Positions 17,525 to 25,797 of a DNA stretch of 64,000 bases are shown piece by piece. Both the position numbers and the translations under genes were made by a program. The notes under the pieces were generated by a model. That model made no database searches. It had not been told where the DNA came from and worked only from the letters and a program-made list of their open reading frames with translations. The DNA comes from Variovorax sp. J2L1-78 (lineage in GTDB: Bacteria; Pseudomonadota; Gammaproteobacteria; Burkholderiales; Burkholderiaceae_C): assembly GCF_030317205.1 (NCBI RefSeq), contig NZ_JASZYB010000004.1, positions 186,001 through 250,000 on the forward strand, read 5' to 3'. Each line of letters begins with the position of its first letter. Positions within the stretch are counted from its first letter, which is position 1.

Positions 17525-18460
17525 ATGAAACACCTCCTCACCTCGGCCGCCGCGGCGCTCGCGCTGACCGTCGCCCCCCTCTCTCCCGCATTCGCGCAAA
17601 GCGTGGCCGACGGCTCGAAGGAGCGCCCGCTGCGCGTGTTGCTGATTCCGGCCGACGGCGGCACCGAGTCGGGCACCAAGGCCGACTACCTGCCGGTGTT
17701 CAACGCGATCTCGCGCACGACCGGTCTGCAGTTCGACCTGAAGGTCGGCCAGTCGTACGGTGCGGTGGTCGAAGGCATGTGCAACCAGCTCGCCGACATC
17801 GCCTTCTTCGGCCCGGTGTCCTATGTGCAGGCGCATCAGCGCGGCTGCGCGCAGCTGCTGGCCGTGGGCGTCGAGAAGGGGGCGTCGATCTACTACGCGG
17901 GCATGTTCGCCAAGGCCGACGCGCCGATCGCCGGCGTGCAGGACGTCAAGGGCAAGCGCGTCGCCTTCGGTGACGTCAACTCGGCCTCGAGCTTCACCTT
18001 CCAGATCTCCATGCTGCTCGATGCGGGCATCGATCCGGTACGCGATCTTGCAGCGATCCGAATGACCGGCAGCCATGCCAACAGCCTGGCCGCCCTGGTG
18101 CAGGGGCAGGTCGACGTCGCGTCGCTGTCCTTCGACTCCTACGAGAAGGCCGTCAAGCAAGGCGCGGTCGATCCCAAAACGATCAAGGTGATCGCCCGCA
18201 GCCCGGCCATCCCTTATCCGCCTCTGGCGCTCAATTCCAAGTTGCCCGAAGCCCTGAAGACGCAATTGAAGTCGGCCTTCAGCACGGTGAACAAGGCGCC
18301 CGGCATCACACCCGACATGATCCGCGGCTACGGCGGCGCCAAGATCGACGGCTACGACACGCAGTTCTCCGAGGCCGAGTTCAACGTCGCCGCGCAGAAG
18401 CTCGCGCTGCTCACCGACGAGCTCAAGGGCCGGATCCTCAAGAAGGCGGCCGAGCGTTGA
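17525..18460 (+). CDS. phnD: Phosphate/phosphite/phosphonate ABC transporter substrate-binding protein
   Basis: A 311-residue periplasmic protein with a Sec signal peptide (MKHLLTSAAAALALTVAPL...AFAQ). The PhnD/PtxB-type core includes RPLRVLLIPADGGTESGTKADYLPVFNAISRTTGL, the loop FGPVSYVQAHQRG and the phosphonate-family segment GDVNSASSFTFQISMLLDAGIDP. Members bind phosphonates, phosphite or phosphate esters; the ligand here cannot be read directly. The ATG at 17525 was chosen for the signal peptide. It is the first gene of phnD-phnC-phnE, whose junctions all overlap, and diverges from a HAD phosphatase gene. Confidence 0.88.
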   Translation: MKHLLTSAAAALALTVAPLSPAFAQSVADGSKERPLRVLLIPADGGTESGTKADYLPVFNAISRTTGLQFDLKVGQSYGAVVEGMCNQLADIAFFGPVSYVQAHQRGCAQLLAVGVEKGASIYYAGMFAKADAPIAGVQDVKGKRVAFGDVNSASSFTFQISMLLDAGIDPVRDLAAIRMTGSHANSLAALVQGQVDVASLSFDSYEKAVKQGAVDPKTIKVIARSPAIPYPPLALNSKLPEALKTQLKSAFSTVNKAPGITPDMIRGYGGAKIDGYDTQFSEAEFNVAAQKLALLTDELKGRILKKAAER

Positions 18461-19299
18461 ACGCCGGTATCGCATCCGCCTCGGCACCGCTTCCGATGTT
18501 GCGCTTCGATTCGGTCGACATGCGGTACGCCGATGGCACGTCGGCGTTGAAGACCGTGTCGCTGCACATCCCGCGCGGCCAGTTCTGCGTCGTGCTAGGC
18601 AGCTCCGGCGCCGGCAAGTCGACCTTGCTGCGCATGGCCAACGGGCTGGTCAGGCCGACAGCGGGCACGGTGCATGTCGATGGCGTCCAGGTGACGGCAG
18701 CGTCGCTTGCCGACATCCGGCCGCGCATCGGCATGATCCATCAGCAATTCAACCTGGTGCTGCGCGCCAGCGTGGCGACCAACGTGCTGAGCGGTGCGCT
18801 GCCGGCCCTGCCGCTGTGGCGTGCCATGGCCGGGTTGTTCCCGGAGGCGATGCGCGAACGCGCCTGCGAGCTGCTCGCGTCGGTCGGGCTCCAGCCCGCC
18901 CACCTGAACCGCCGCGCCAGCGAACTCTCCGGCGGCCAGCAACAGCGCGTGGGCATCGCCCGTGCCTTCATGCTGGCGCCTCCCCTCGTACTGGCCGACG
19001 AGCCGGTTGCCAGTCTGGACCCCCAGGCCAGCGGCGAAGTGCTCGAACTGCTCAAGCGCCAAGCCGCCGAACGCGGCACAACGGTGCTGTGCAGCCTGCA
19101 CCAGGTCGACCTCGCGCGCAGCTTCGCCGACCGCATCGTCGCGCTGCGCGATGGCGTGCTGGTCTTTGATGGCGCCCCGCAGGATTTCGATGCGGCCGCC
19201 GCACAGGCACTGTATGGCGCGGAGCGGCTCTCTGCCGCGTCGACCACGGCACCGGTCGAGCCCAGGCCGACGCACTCGCTGGTGTGGGAGGCCGCGTGA
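18457..19299 (+). CDS. phnC: Phosphonate-type ABC transporter ATP-binding protein
   Basis: A 280-residue ATPase that powers import with PhnD and PhnE. Walker A is GSSGAGKST (residues 48-56), the signature is LSGGQQQRVGIARAF, Walker B is LVLADEPVASLD, and the switch histidine is in CSLHQVDLA. PhnC-family traits are the Q-loop IHQQFNLV and the KTVSLHIPRG opening. The start at TTG 18457 overlaps the phnD stop (TTGA); an in-frame ATG at 18496 is the alternative and would still keep the whole nucleotide-binding domain. Its stop overlaps the phnE start. Confidence 0.9.
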   Translation: MNAGIASASAPLPMLRFDSVDMRYADGTSALKTVSLHIPRGQFCVVLGSSGAGKSTLLRMANGLVRPTAGTVHVDGVQVTAASLADIRPRIGMIHQQFNLVLRASVATNVLSGALPALPLWRAMAGLFPEAMRERACELLASVGLQPAHLNRRASELSGGQQQRVGIARAFMLAPPLVLADEPVASLDPQASGEVLELLKRQAAERGTTVLCSLHQVDLARSFADRIVALRDGVLVFDGAPQDFDAAAAQALYGAERLSAASTTAPVEPRPTHSLVWEAA

Positions 19300-20324
19300 T
19301 GAACCGTGCTTGCGCTTCGTCCAGCCCGTCGACACCCTCGCAGGCGTGGGCAATCCGTCCCCCCTTTGGCGCTCGCACCGTCATGGGCGTGCTGCTCGCG
19401 CTTGCCCTGTGCTTCGTGACCGGTCAACGCGTCGAGATGGGTCGCATGGCCGTGCTCACGGGCGAAGGCCTGCTGGCCGCCGTCGGACTGCGCGACACCT
19501 CGCAGGTGTCGGCTGGCCTGGCAGGGGTGGCCAGGTCGCTGTTCCCGATCCAGATCTCCGAGCGCACCGAGGTCGCGCGCATCGAGAACTTCGACCGCGC
19601 CAGATTGCCGCTGTTTGCGCACATCGAGACCGAGACGGTGCACGACCCGCGCCTCAATCCGCAGACGCTGCAGATGGAAGACAGCGTCGAGCAGCGCGAG
19701 GTTTTGGTCGAGCCGATCGGGTACCTGACGCACGTGCTCGCCAAGATGGTCGAGACGCTGGAGATCGCTTTCTGGGCCACGCTGCTTGCGGTCGCGATGA
19801 GCCTGCCGCTCGCCTGGTTCAGTGCGCGCAACTACAGCCCCAACGTCGTCGCCTACGGCGTGGCGCGCGGAATGGTGAGCCTGTGCCGCGCGGTGCCCGA
19901 ACTGGTGAGTGCACTGCTGCTGGTGCTGGCCTACGGCTTCGGCCCGATCGCTGGCGTGCTGGCCCTGGCGCTGCATGCCGCGGGCTTTCTCGGCAAGTTC
20001 TACGCGGAAGACATCGAGACCGCTGATGACAAGCCGCAGGAGGCACTGCGCGCCATCGGCGCCGGCAAGCTGAAGGTGATGCGCTTCGCGGTGCTGCCGC
20101 AGGTGATGCCCCAGTTCATCGCCTACACGCTCTACGTGCTCGACCGCAACGTGCGCATGGCCACGGTGGTCGGCCTGGTCGGTGCCGGGGGCATCGGCCA
20201 GGAGCTCAAGGGGCGCTACGACATGTACAACTATTCGCACGTCGGAACGATCCTGGTCGCGATCTTCCTGACCGTCTTCGTGCTCGACCAGATCGCCGCG
20301 CGCCTGCGCCGCCGCTTTGCCTGA
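19299..20324 (+). CDS. phnE: Phosphonate-type ABC transporter permease
   Basis: A 341-residue inner-membrane permease. A first transmembrane helix is followed by a periplasmic stretch and then a BPD-type permease domain from about residue 145 (LEIAFWATLLAVAMSLPLAWFSARN). The EAA loop is EALRAIGAGKLKVMRFAVLPQVMPQFIAYTLYVLDRNVRMATVVGLVGAGGIG, characteristic of PhnE. The ATG overlaps the phnC stop (TGATG). With PhnD and PhnC it completes the importer. A hairpin directly follows the stop, before a lipoprotein gene. Confidence 0.9.
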   Translation: MNRACASSSPSTPSQAWAIRPPFGARTVMGVLLALALCFVTGQRVEMGRMAVLTGEGLLAAVGLRDTSQVSAGLAGVARSLFPIQISERTEVARIENFDRARLPLFAHIETETVHDPRLNPQTLQMEDSVEQREVLVEPIGYLTHVLAKMVETLEIAFWATLLAVAMSLPLAWFSARNYSPNVVAYGVARGMVSLCRAVPELVSALLLVLAYGFGPIAGVLALALHAAGFLGKFYAEDIETADDKPQEALRAIGAGKLKVMRFAVLPQVMPQFIAYTLYVLDRNVRMATVVGLVGAGGIGQELKGRYDMYNYSHVGTILVAIFLTVFVLDQIAARLRRRFA

Positions 20325-20340
20325 GGTCCTCCGCGGACCT
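20324..20340 (+). terminator. Hairpin after phnE followed by a pyrimidine tract
   Basis: AGGTCC-TCCGC-GGACCT forms a perfect 6-base stem starting at the phnE stop codon. It is followed by about 40 bases made almost only of C and T (20341-20380) with no clean U-run. It may attenuate or stabilise the phn message rather than end it. The tract could also be a Rho-loading site. Confidence 0.3.
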
Positions 20341-20392
20341 GTCTTCCTCTCCCACCGACTCCTTCTTCTTCTTTCCTCCCGAGGACTCCACC

Positions 20393-20563
20393 ATGAAAGC
20401 TGCTTCATTTCTCCTGCGCGGCCTGTGCGCCGCGGCCCTGTTGTCCAGCCTTGCCGCCTGCGGCGGCGGAGGCAACGGCGGCACGCCCACACCGCCGCCC
20501 ACCGGTGGGAGCCCCGAAGCACCGCCGACGGCCCCGGACCCGCAACTCAAGTGCGCGCCCTGA
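20393..20563 (+). CDS. Small proline-rich lipoprotein
   Basis: A 56-residue secreted lipoprotein between phnE and the phospholipase C gene. It has a signal sequence MKAASFLLRGLCAAALLSS and a lipobox LAAC with the lipidated Cys at about residue 23. A glycine run follows, then a Pro/Thr/Gly/Ser-rich tail ending LKCAP. A GAGGA ribosome site sits 6 bases before the ATG. The tail looks unstructured, so it may anchor or tether something at the membrane, or be an entry factor for the lipase. I know no function for it; it fits the operon by position and strand. Confidence 0.65.
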   Translation: MKAASFLLRGLCAAALLSSLAACGGGGNGGTPTPPPTGGSPEAPPTAPDPQLKCAP

Positions 20564-20623
20564 GGCGCGGCACCGCATCCAACGGCCTTTTCTCCCGACC
20601 CTCTCCATCCCACACGCTGAACC

Positions 20624-22861
20624 ATGAACCACCTTCCAAGACGCAACTTCCTGCGCAAGTCCGCTGGCGCGATCGGCGCCGCCTCCGCCCTCACGATGCT
20701 GCCGCCGTCCATCCGCAAGGCGCTGGCGGTCGAGGCCGCCGTCGACACCGGCACCCTCCAGGATGTCAAGCACGTCGTCATCCTGATGCAGGAGAACCGC
20801 AGCTTCGACCACTACTTCGGCACGCTCAAGGGCGTGCGCGGCTTCGGCGACCGCTTCCCGATCCCGCTCGCGAGCGGGAAATCGGTCTGGTACGAAAGCG
20901 ACGGCACGCGCGAGATCACGCCGTTCCACCTCGACATGACGCAGATGAACGCGATCAAGTCCGACACGACCTCGCACACCTTCCCCGACATGCAGGCCGC
21001 GTGGAGCCAGGGTCAGTACGGCTACTGGCCGAAGTTCAAGATCGACCTCGTCACCGGCAAGAACACCGGCCACTCGATGGGCTACTTCAAGCGCCAGGAG
21101 ATTCCGTTCCAGTTCGCCCTGGCCGAGGCGTTCACGCTGTGCGATCAATACCACTGCTCGGTCCTCTCCGGCACCGACCCGAACCGGGTCGCGTTCTGGT
21201 CCGGTTCCGCGTTCGATCCGACCGTGCGCGCCCAAGGCCTCAACAACACCGATGCCACCTCCGAGCCCAACAACGTGCGCTGCTGGGTCGTCAAGAACTG
21301 GAAGCCGGGCAACTGGCCGGTGCCGGGGTACACGTACCTGAGCAACGCCCTGACTTGGCCGACGATCCCGGACGTGCTGCAGAAGGCCGGCGTGAGCTGG
21401 CGCATCTACCAGGACCCGAACAACAACTGGACCGGCGCGATGAACGGCTGCCTCGCGTTCGAGAGCTTCCGGACCGCACCGCCCGGCTCGCCGATCTATG
21501 CCAACGGCATGAGCGCATGGTCGCTCACCGACCTGGCGAACGACGTGAAGAACAACACGCTGCCGGCGGTCAGCTGGGTGCTGCCGTCGCAGGCGCAATC
21601 CGAGCACGCATCGGGGTCGAGCCCGGCCAGCGGTGCCGACTTCACGCAGCAGGTGCTCGAAGCCCTGGTCGCGAATCCGGAGGTCTGGAGCAAGACGGTG
21701 CTGTTCGTCACCTTCGACGAGAACGACGGCTTCTTCGACCACGTGCCACCGCCAGCCGTGCCCTCGTACAACCTCGACGGCAGCCTCGCCGGCAAGTCGA
21801 CGCTGGACGTGAACGGCATGTACTTCGACACCCAGAACAACGTTTACGTCGACGAGTTCCTCAGCGCCTACATAGGCAAGCCGACGACCTCGAAATACCT
21901 GGACGACCGCGACACCATCACCGGCAAGCTGCGCCCGTTCGGCATGGGCCCGCGCGTACCGATGTACGTGATCTCGCCATGGAGCAAGGGCGGCTGGGTC
22001 AATTCGCAGGTGTCCGACCACGCATCGGTCGGGATGTTCCTCGAGAAGCGCTTCGGCATCACGGTGCCGGCGATCAGCCCGTGGCACCGGGCCGTCAGCG
22101 GCGACCTGACCAGTGCGTTCGACTTCGTCTCGCCGAACGACCCGGCCGTGCCGACGCTGCCCGCCACGCGCCAGTACCAGACGATCGAGACCCAGCAGCT
22201 CGCGCTGCCGGCCGCAGTGGCCCCGGCGGTTCTGCCGACGTTCGCACAGGAAGTCGGCACGCGACCATCGCGGGCCCTTCCGTACGAATTGCACACCAGC
22301 GCGCGCGTCGAGCCGCGCGGCCTCCTGCAGCTGGTGTTCGCCAACACCGGCATGCAGGGCGCCGTGTTCCATGTCTACGACAAGCTGCACCTGGAGCGCA
22401 TCCCGCGCCGCTACACGGTGGAAGCGGGCAAGACGCTCAACGACTTCTGGGACACCGCCGCGACCGACAGCGGCAAGTACGACCTGTGGGTCTACAGCAC
22501 CAACGGCTACGTGCGCAGCTTCTCGGGTGACGCACTGGCCCACGGCACCGCTGCGTTCAAGCCCGAGGTGCAGGTCTGCTACGAGCCGGTGGGCGGCCAG
22601 ATTTACGTCAAGCTGCACAACACCGGCAGCGCCGGCGGTCGCGTGACGGTGACACCCAATGCCTACCGCACCGACGGCCCGTGGCCGCTCGAGGTCGCGG
22701 CCGGCGCCACCGGCACGCTGCACTGGAAACTGGACGACAGCGGCCAGTGGTACGACTTCACCGTCACCGGCGAGAAGTTCGAACGCCGCTTCGCCGGCCG
22801 CGTGGAAACCGGTCGCCACAGCGTGAGCGATCCGGCCATGGCGCTGGGCCTCGCCAGCTGA
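20624..22861 (+). CDS. plcC: Phosphocholine-specific phospholipase C
   Basis: A 745-residue exported lipase that cleaves phosphatidylcholine or sphingomyelin to phosphocholine and a diglyceride or ceramide. A Tat signal (RRNFLRKSAGAIGAASALTML) precedes the phosphoesterase domain, whose signature ENRSFDHYFG lies at residues 57-66. The middle domain holds FVTFDENDGFFDHV and SPWSKGGWVNSQVSDHASV. Two C-terminal domains of the bacterial phospholipase C type (DUF756) follow from about residue 540. Length matches the PlcN/PlcH group (~700-730). It is the likely source of phosphocholine or phosphate for the adjacent importer. Confidence 0.93.
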   Translation: MNHLPRRNFLRKSAGAIGAASALTMLPPSIRKALAVEAAVDTGTLQDVKHVVILMQENRSFDHYFGTLKGVRGFGDRFPIPLASGKSVWYESDGTREITPFHLDMTQMNAIKSDTTSHTFPDMQAAWSQGQYGYWPKFKIDLVTGKNTGHSMGYFKRQEIPFQFALAEAFTLCDQYHCSVLSGTDPNRVAFWSGSAFDPTVRAQGLNNTDATSEPNNVRCWVVKNWKPGNWPVPGYTYLSNALTWPTIPDVLQKAGVSWRIYQDPNNNWTGAMNGCLAFESFRTAPPGSPIYANGMSAWSLTDLANDVKNNTLPAVSWVLPSQAQSEHASGSSPASGADFTQQVLEALVANPEVWSKTVLFVTFDENDGFFDHVPPPAVPSYNLDGSLAGKSTLDVNGMYFDTQNNVYVDEFLSAYIGKPTTSKYLDDRDTITGKLRPFGMGPRVPMYVISPWSKGGWVNSQVSDHASVGMFLEKRFGITVPAISPWHRAVSGDLTSAFDFVSPNDPAVPTLPATRQYQTIETQQLALPAAVAPAVLPTFAQEVGTRPSRALPYELHTSARVEPRGLLQLVFANTGMQGAVFHVYDKLHLERIPRRYTVEAGKTLNDFWDTAATDSGKYDLWVYSTNGYVRSFSGDALAHGTAAFKPEVQVCYEPVGGQIYVKLHNTGSAGGRVTVTPNAYRTDGPWPLEVAAGATGTLHWKLDDSGQWYDFTVTGEKFERRFAGRVETGRHSVSDPAMALGLAS

Positions 22862-22994
22862 TCGGCCCGCGGCACTCAGGGGCACAGCAACGGGGCAGTG
22901 GGCCAGACTGCAGGCTCGCCGCCCTTTCCTTTGGCGAAGTGGCGATCGGCGGACGGCAGATCACCGGCTCGGTGGCCGCAGGGCGGACAGCCCC

Positions 22995-24083
22995 TCAGAA
23001 CAGGCTGCCCTGCCCCGCCACGCCCGGTGGCCGGAAGGCGCCGAGGTCCAGCGCGATGCGCTGCCGGTTGAAGCCGATGCGGTTCGTCGCCTTCTCGAAG
23101 CGCTGACGGATCAGGTCGGCCCACAGGCCGCTGCCCTTCATGCGGGTGGCGAAGTCGGCGTCGTAGTCCTTGCCGCCGCGCATCTCACGGATGCGCGCCA
23201 TGATGCGGCCGGCCCGCTGCGGGTAGTGCAGTTCGAGCCATTCCTTGAAGAGCGGCGCGACCTCCCACGGCAGCCGCACCACCGTGTAGAAGGCGCAGCG
23301 CGCGCCGGCGTCCCAGGCGGCTTCGAGGACCTGCTCCATGTCTTCGGTCACGAAAGGGATTTGCGGTGCGACGCTGACGCCCACCGGCACACCGGCTTCG
23401 GCCAACATACGGATCGTGCGCAGGCGCCGGTGCGGCGCGGCGGCGCGCGGCTCCAGCTTGCGCGCCAGCTCACCGTCGAGCGTGGTGACCGTGACATAGA
23501 CCGCGGCCAGCCGGTCCGCCGCCATCGGGGCGAGCAGATCCAGGTCCTGCTCGACCGCGCTCGACTTGGTCACGATGCCGAAGGGGTGGCACGCCTCGCG
23601 CAGCACCTCGAGCACCGAGCGGGTCAGCCGCAGCTCGCGCTCGATCGGCTGGTAGCAGTCGGTGGCGGTGCCGATGGCGAGGTGGCTGGGCCGGTAGCTC
23701 TTGCGGGCCAGTTCAGCGCGCAGCACCTCGGCGATGTTGCGCTTGGCGATCAGCTTGGTTTCGAAGTCGAGGCCGGGCGACAGGTTGAGGTAGCTGTGCG
23801 TCGGCCGCGCGAAGCAGTAAATGCAGCCGTGTTCACAGCCACGGTAGGGGTTGAGCGAACGGTCGAAGGGAATGTCGGGCGAATCGTTCTCGCTCAGGAC
23901 CGACTTGACGTCTTCGAAGCGGACTTCCGTCTGCAGCGGGGGCAGGCCCTCGGCCGCCTCGTCCTGCAGCGTGTTCCAACCGTCGTCGAAGTCGTCGCGC
24001 ACGTCGCGCTCGAAGCGATGCGCCAGCCGGCTGGCGGCACCGCGGCCCTTGAGAGCCTGGAGGGGGATGAGGTGATCGGCCAT
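22995..24083 (-). CDS. PA0069-family radical SAM protein (SplB-like)
   Basis: A 362-residue radical SAM enzyme. The cluster motif CEHGCIYC (Cys83, 87, 90) has the canonical Cx3Cx2C spacing, and NPYRGCEHGCIYCFARPTH is the SplB/PA0069 family hallmark. KGRGAASRL near the N-terminus is also family-typical. Its reaction is not established; relatives include spore photoproduct lyase, so DNA repair is a reasonable guess. A near-consensus SOS box abuts the start codon, supporting a DNA-damage role. There is no ribosome site between box and ATG, and an in-frame stop lies inside the box, so translation is leaderless or coupled. The gene is 70 bases after a small leftward gene. Confidence 0.88.
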   Translation of the reverse strand: MADHLIPLQALKGRGAASRLAHRFERDVRDDFDDGWNTLQDEAAEGLPPLQTEVRFEDVKSVLSENDSPDIPFDRSLNPYRGCEHGCIYCFARPTHSYLNLSPGLDFETKLIAKRNIAEVLRAELARKSYRPSHLAIGTATDCYQPIERELRLTRSVLEVLREACHPFGIVTKSSAVEQDLDLLAPMAADRLAAVYVTVTTLDGELARKLEPRAAAPHRRLRTIRMLAEAGVPVGVSVAPQIPFVTEDMEQVLEAAWDAGARCAFYTVVRLPWEVAPLFKEWLELHYPQRAGRIMARIREMRGGKDYDADFATRMKGSGLWADLIRQRFEKATNRIGFNRQRIALDLGAFRPPGVAGQGSLF

Positions 24084-24087
24084 GAGA

Positions 24088-24107
24088 TACTGTACTTAAA
24101 TACAGTA
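24088..24107. promoter_or_regulatory. LexA (SOS) box at the radical SAM gene start
   Basis: TACTGTACTTAAATACAGTA matches the SOS core CTGT-N8-ACAG exactly and the E. coli consensus flanks almost fully. The dyad extends to a perfect 11-base inverted repeat with a 6-base spacer (24084-24111), ending at the base next to the radical SAM start codon at 24083. LexA binding here would block initiation of transcription and hide the start. Confidence 0.85.
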
Positions 24108-24153
24108 TCTCGCATCGTCTCCTTCATGAGAAGAGGGTTTCGACGGCGACAGG

Positions 24154-24489
24154 TCAGCGCGCGGCAGCGTCTCGTCCGCCGTGGGCAGCCTGCCGGTGGG
24201 CGCCAAGGAAGGCGCCGAAGGCGCTGGTCCAAAAGCCCGGTGCCGGGTCCTTGTCGGGCCGCTGGCGCTGGATCGGCTGGGGCGGCTGCGCTTCGGCGCG
24301 GGGCGGGGGGGCGTACACCGGCCCTCCGCAGCGCGCCTCGCATTCCTGCATCTCCCGCGCCAGACGCATCATCTTGGCGGACGCGCCCGGCTCCCGGCGC
24401 CGCAGGGCCACCAGGCCTTCCAGGTAGTCCTTCGTCAGGCTTTCCCACTGGGAAAAGGCAGACCCCATGGGAATGGTGTCGTGTTGCAT
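24154..24489 (-). CDS. Small hypothetical protein
   Basis: A 111-residue protein starting MQHDTIPMGSAFSQWESLTKDYLEGLVALRRRE at ATG 24489, preceded by GAGAGGATCAC, a fair ribosome site. The N-terminal half is helical and charged; the C-terminal half is rich in Pro, Gln, Arg and Ala and may be disordered. No signal peptide, membrane segment or known domain is seen. It runs in the same direction as the radical SAM gene, but the SOS box sits between them. The function is unknown and the call is moderate, because the region is GC-rich and open in other frames. Confidence 0.5.
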   Translation of the reverse strand: MQHDTIPMGSAFSQWESLTKDYLEGLVALRRREPGASAKMMRLAREMQECEARCGGPVYAPPPRAEAQPPQPIQRQRPDKDPAPGFWTSAFGAFLGAHRQAAHGGRDAAAR

Positions 24490-24547
24490 GTGATCCTCTC
24501 GTCCAGAGTCGTGTCCATCGGTTGGGCACCGCGCTCGATGCCTACAA

Positions 24548-24577
24548 AAGACTTATCGGCAGGGCGCGCGAAGTCTT
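24548..24577 (-). terminator. Possible terminator of the small lipoprotein gene
   Basis: Read on the minus strand: AAGACTT, a 16-base loop rich in GC, then AAGTCTTTTGT. The 7-base stem runs into a short T-run, a plausible intrinsic terminator about 108 bases after the stop of the leftward lipoprotein gene. Confidence 0.4.
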
Positions 24578-24684
24578 GAGGCTCTGCGACAAAATTTCAG
24601 GAGGGATCGGGTGTCGTCGGGCTGCGCGAGTCGGGCGGCACACCGCGGGCAACGCTCACAAAGCGCTTGAACCGTCGGACTCGA

Positions 24685-24888
24685 TCAGTTCTTCGGGCGC
24701 CAGGCGCTGAGGAACTCGGCGGTCTTGTCCCGCGGCTGCCAGGTCACGACGACGGTTTCGATGTTGGTGCCCTTGGAGGCCGATGCGCTCTTGCCCGTAT
24801 CGAGCCCGGCGCGCGCGGCGTCGTCGCACGCCGTCAAACACAGCACCAGCACCGTCAGGCCCGCGGCCACAGTCCAGGAGTTCTTCAC
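24685..24888 (-). CDS. Small lipoprotein
   Basis: A 67-residue exported lipoprotein. The signal peptide (KNSWTVAAGLTVLVL) ends in lipobox LTAC at about residues 18-21. A 46-residue mature chain follows, ending TAEFLSAWRPKN. The GTG start at 24888 has GGAG 8 bases upstream. The 147-base upstream gap is AT-rich and contains a strong inverted repeat that probably regulates it. I do not recognise a function; the locus has no partner genes. Confidence 0.7.
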   Translation of the reverse strand: MKNSWTVAAGLTVLVLCLTACDDAARAGLDTGKSASASKGTNIETVVVTWQPRDKTAEFLSAWRPKN

Positions 24889-24976
24889 ACCACATCTCCG
24901 GTTCAGCGGGCAGCCACCCAGGCTGCCGACACTACCGGCGATGATAGGATGAAATGTTAACCTTTAGTACTCTTTT

Positions 24977-24994
24977 GTGTAAAAAATGTTACAC
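24977..24994. promoter_or_regulatory. Perfect inverted repeat upstream of the lipoprotein gene
   Basis: GTGTAA-AAAATG-TTACAC is a perfect 6-base inverted repeat with a 6-base spacer, in an AT-rich patch between the GST gene end and the lipoprotein start. It lacks a terminal T-run on either strand, so it reads as an operator. The regulator is not identified. Confidence 0.45.
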
Positions 24995-25035
24995 GCAAGT
25001 ATTCATTTTTGGGGTGCAACCGGGGAACCCCTCGA

Positions 25036-25692
25036 CTAGAACTCGGCGTCCAGTTCGTCGATCTCGTCGGGTTCCTGCCTCGCCGCAGCCACCCATTCCT
25101 GCATCGCCGGCAACTCCATGACGCGCTTGCAGTAGGCGGCGCACTCGCGGTCCAGCGCCACGTCGTAGCTCAGGAAACGGGTGACGACCGGTGCGTACAT
25201 GGCGTCGGCGATGCAGGGCTGCTTGCCGAACAGGAATGGCCCGCCGTAGCTCTTGAGGCACTCGTGCCAGATCGCGGTCACGCGGTCGATGTCGGTCTGC
25301 GCCCGCGACCAGATCTTGAAGCCCGGGAAGTGGCCCTTGATGTTCATCGGCAGCGAGCCGCGCATGGCGCTGAAGCCCGAATGCATCTCGCCACTGATGG
25401 CCCGGCAATGGGCGCGCGCCTTGATGTCGGCCGGCAGCAGGCCCGCCTTGGGCTTGATCTCGTTGAGGTATTCGCCAATGGCCAGCGTGTCCCAGACATG
25501 GACGGTGCCGTGCTGCAGCGACGGCACCAGCATCGACGACGAGAGCAGCAGCATCTCGGCCTTCATGGCCGGGTCGTCCGGGGAAATCACCTTCTCGCTG
25601 AAGTCGAGCCCTGCCAGCTTGCACATGAGCCAGCCGCGCAGCGCCCAGGCGCCGTAGTTCTTGCTGCTGATGGTGAGAACGGGTTTGGCCAT
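25036..25692 (-). CDS. Glutathione S-transferase family protein
   Basis: A 218-residue protein with a thioredoxin-fold N-terminal domain (MAKPVLTISSKNYGAWALRGWLMCKLAGLDFSEKVIS) and an all-helical C-terminal domain (DIDRVTAIWHECLKSYGGPFLFGKQPCIADAMYAPVVTRF). The conserved N-capping Ser/Asp region is IADAMYAP, and VPSLQHG carries the cis-proline. The ATG at 25692 has AGGAG upstream; longer in-frame starts add unrelated residues. It would conjugate glutathione to a small electrophile or have a structural role. Its 5' region faces the divergent phaZ gene. Confidence 0.88.
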   Translation of the reverse strand: MAKPVLTISSKNYGAWALRGWLMCKLAGLDFSEKVISPDDPAMKAEMLLLSSSMLVPSLQHGTVHVWDTLAIGEYLNEIKPKAGLLPADIKARAHCRAISGEMHSGFSAMRGSLPMNIKGHFPGFKIWSRAQTDIDRVTAIWHECLKSYGGPFLFGKQPCIADAMYAPVVTRFLSYDVALDRECAAYCKRVMELPAMQEWVAAARQEPDEIDELDAEF

Positions 25693-25797
25693 GGCGTTGC
25701 TCCTGATTGCCCTGTTGTCGGCTGACCGGTGCAAGGCCTGTGCCACAGCCCATCCGGCCTCGGCATGCTGGCCCGCAAATTGCCTTCACGCAGCCTC

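Noticed and set aside
24181..24579. Plus-strand frame opposite the 111-residue protein
   Set aside because: The minus frame has a ribosome site and plausible helical N-terminus; the plus frame looks like basic noise.
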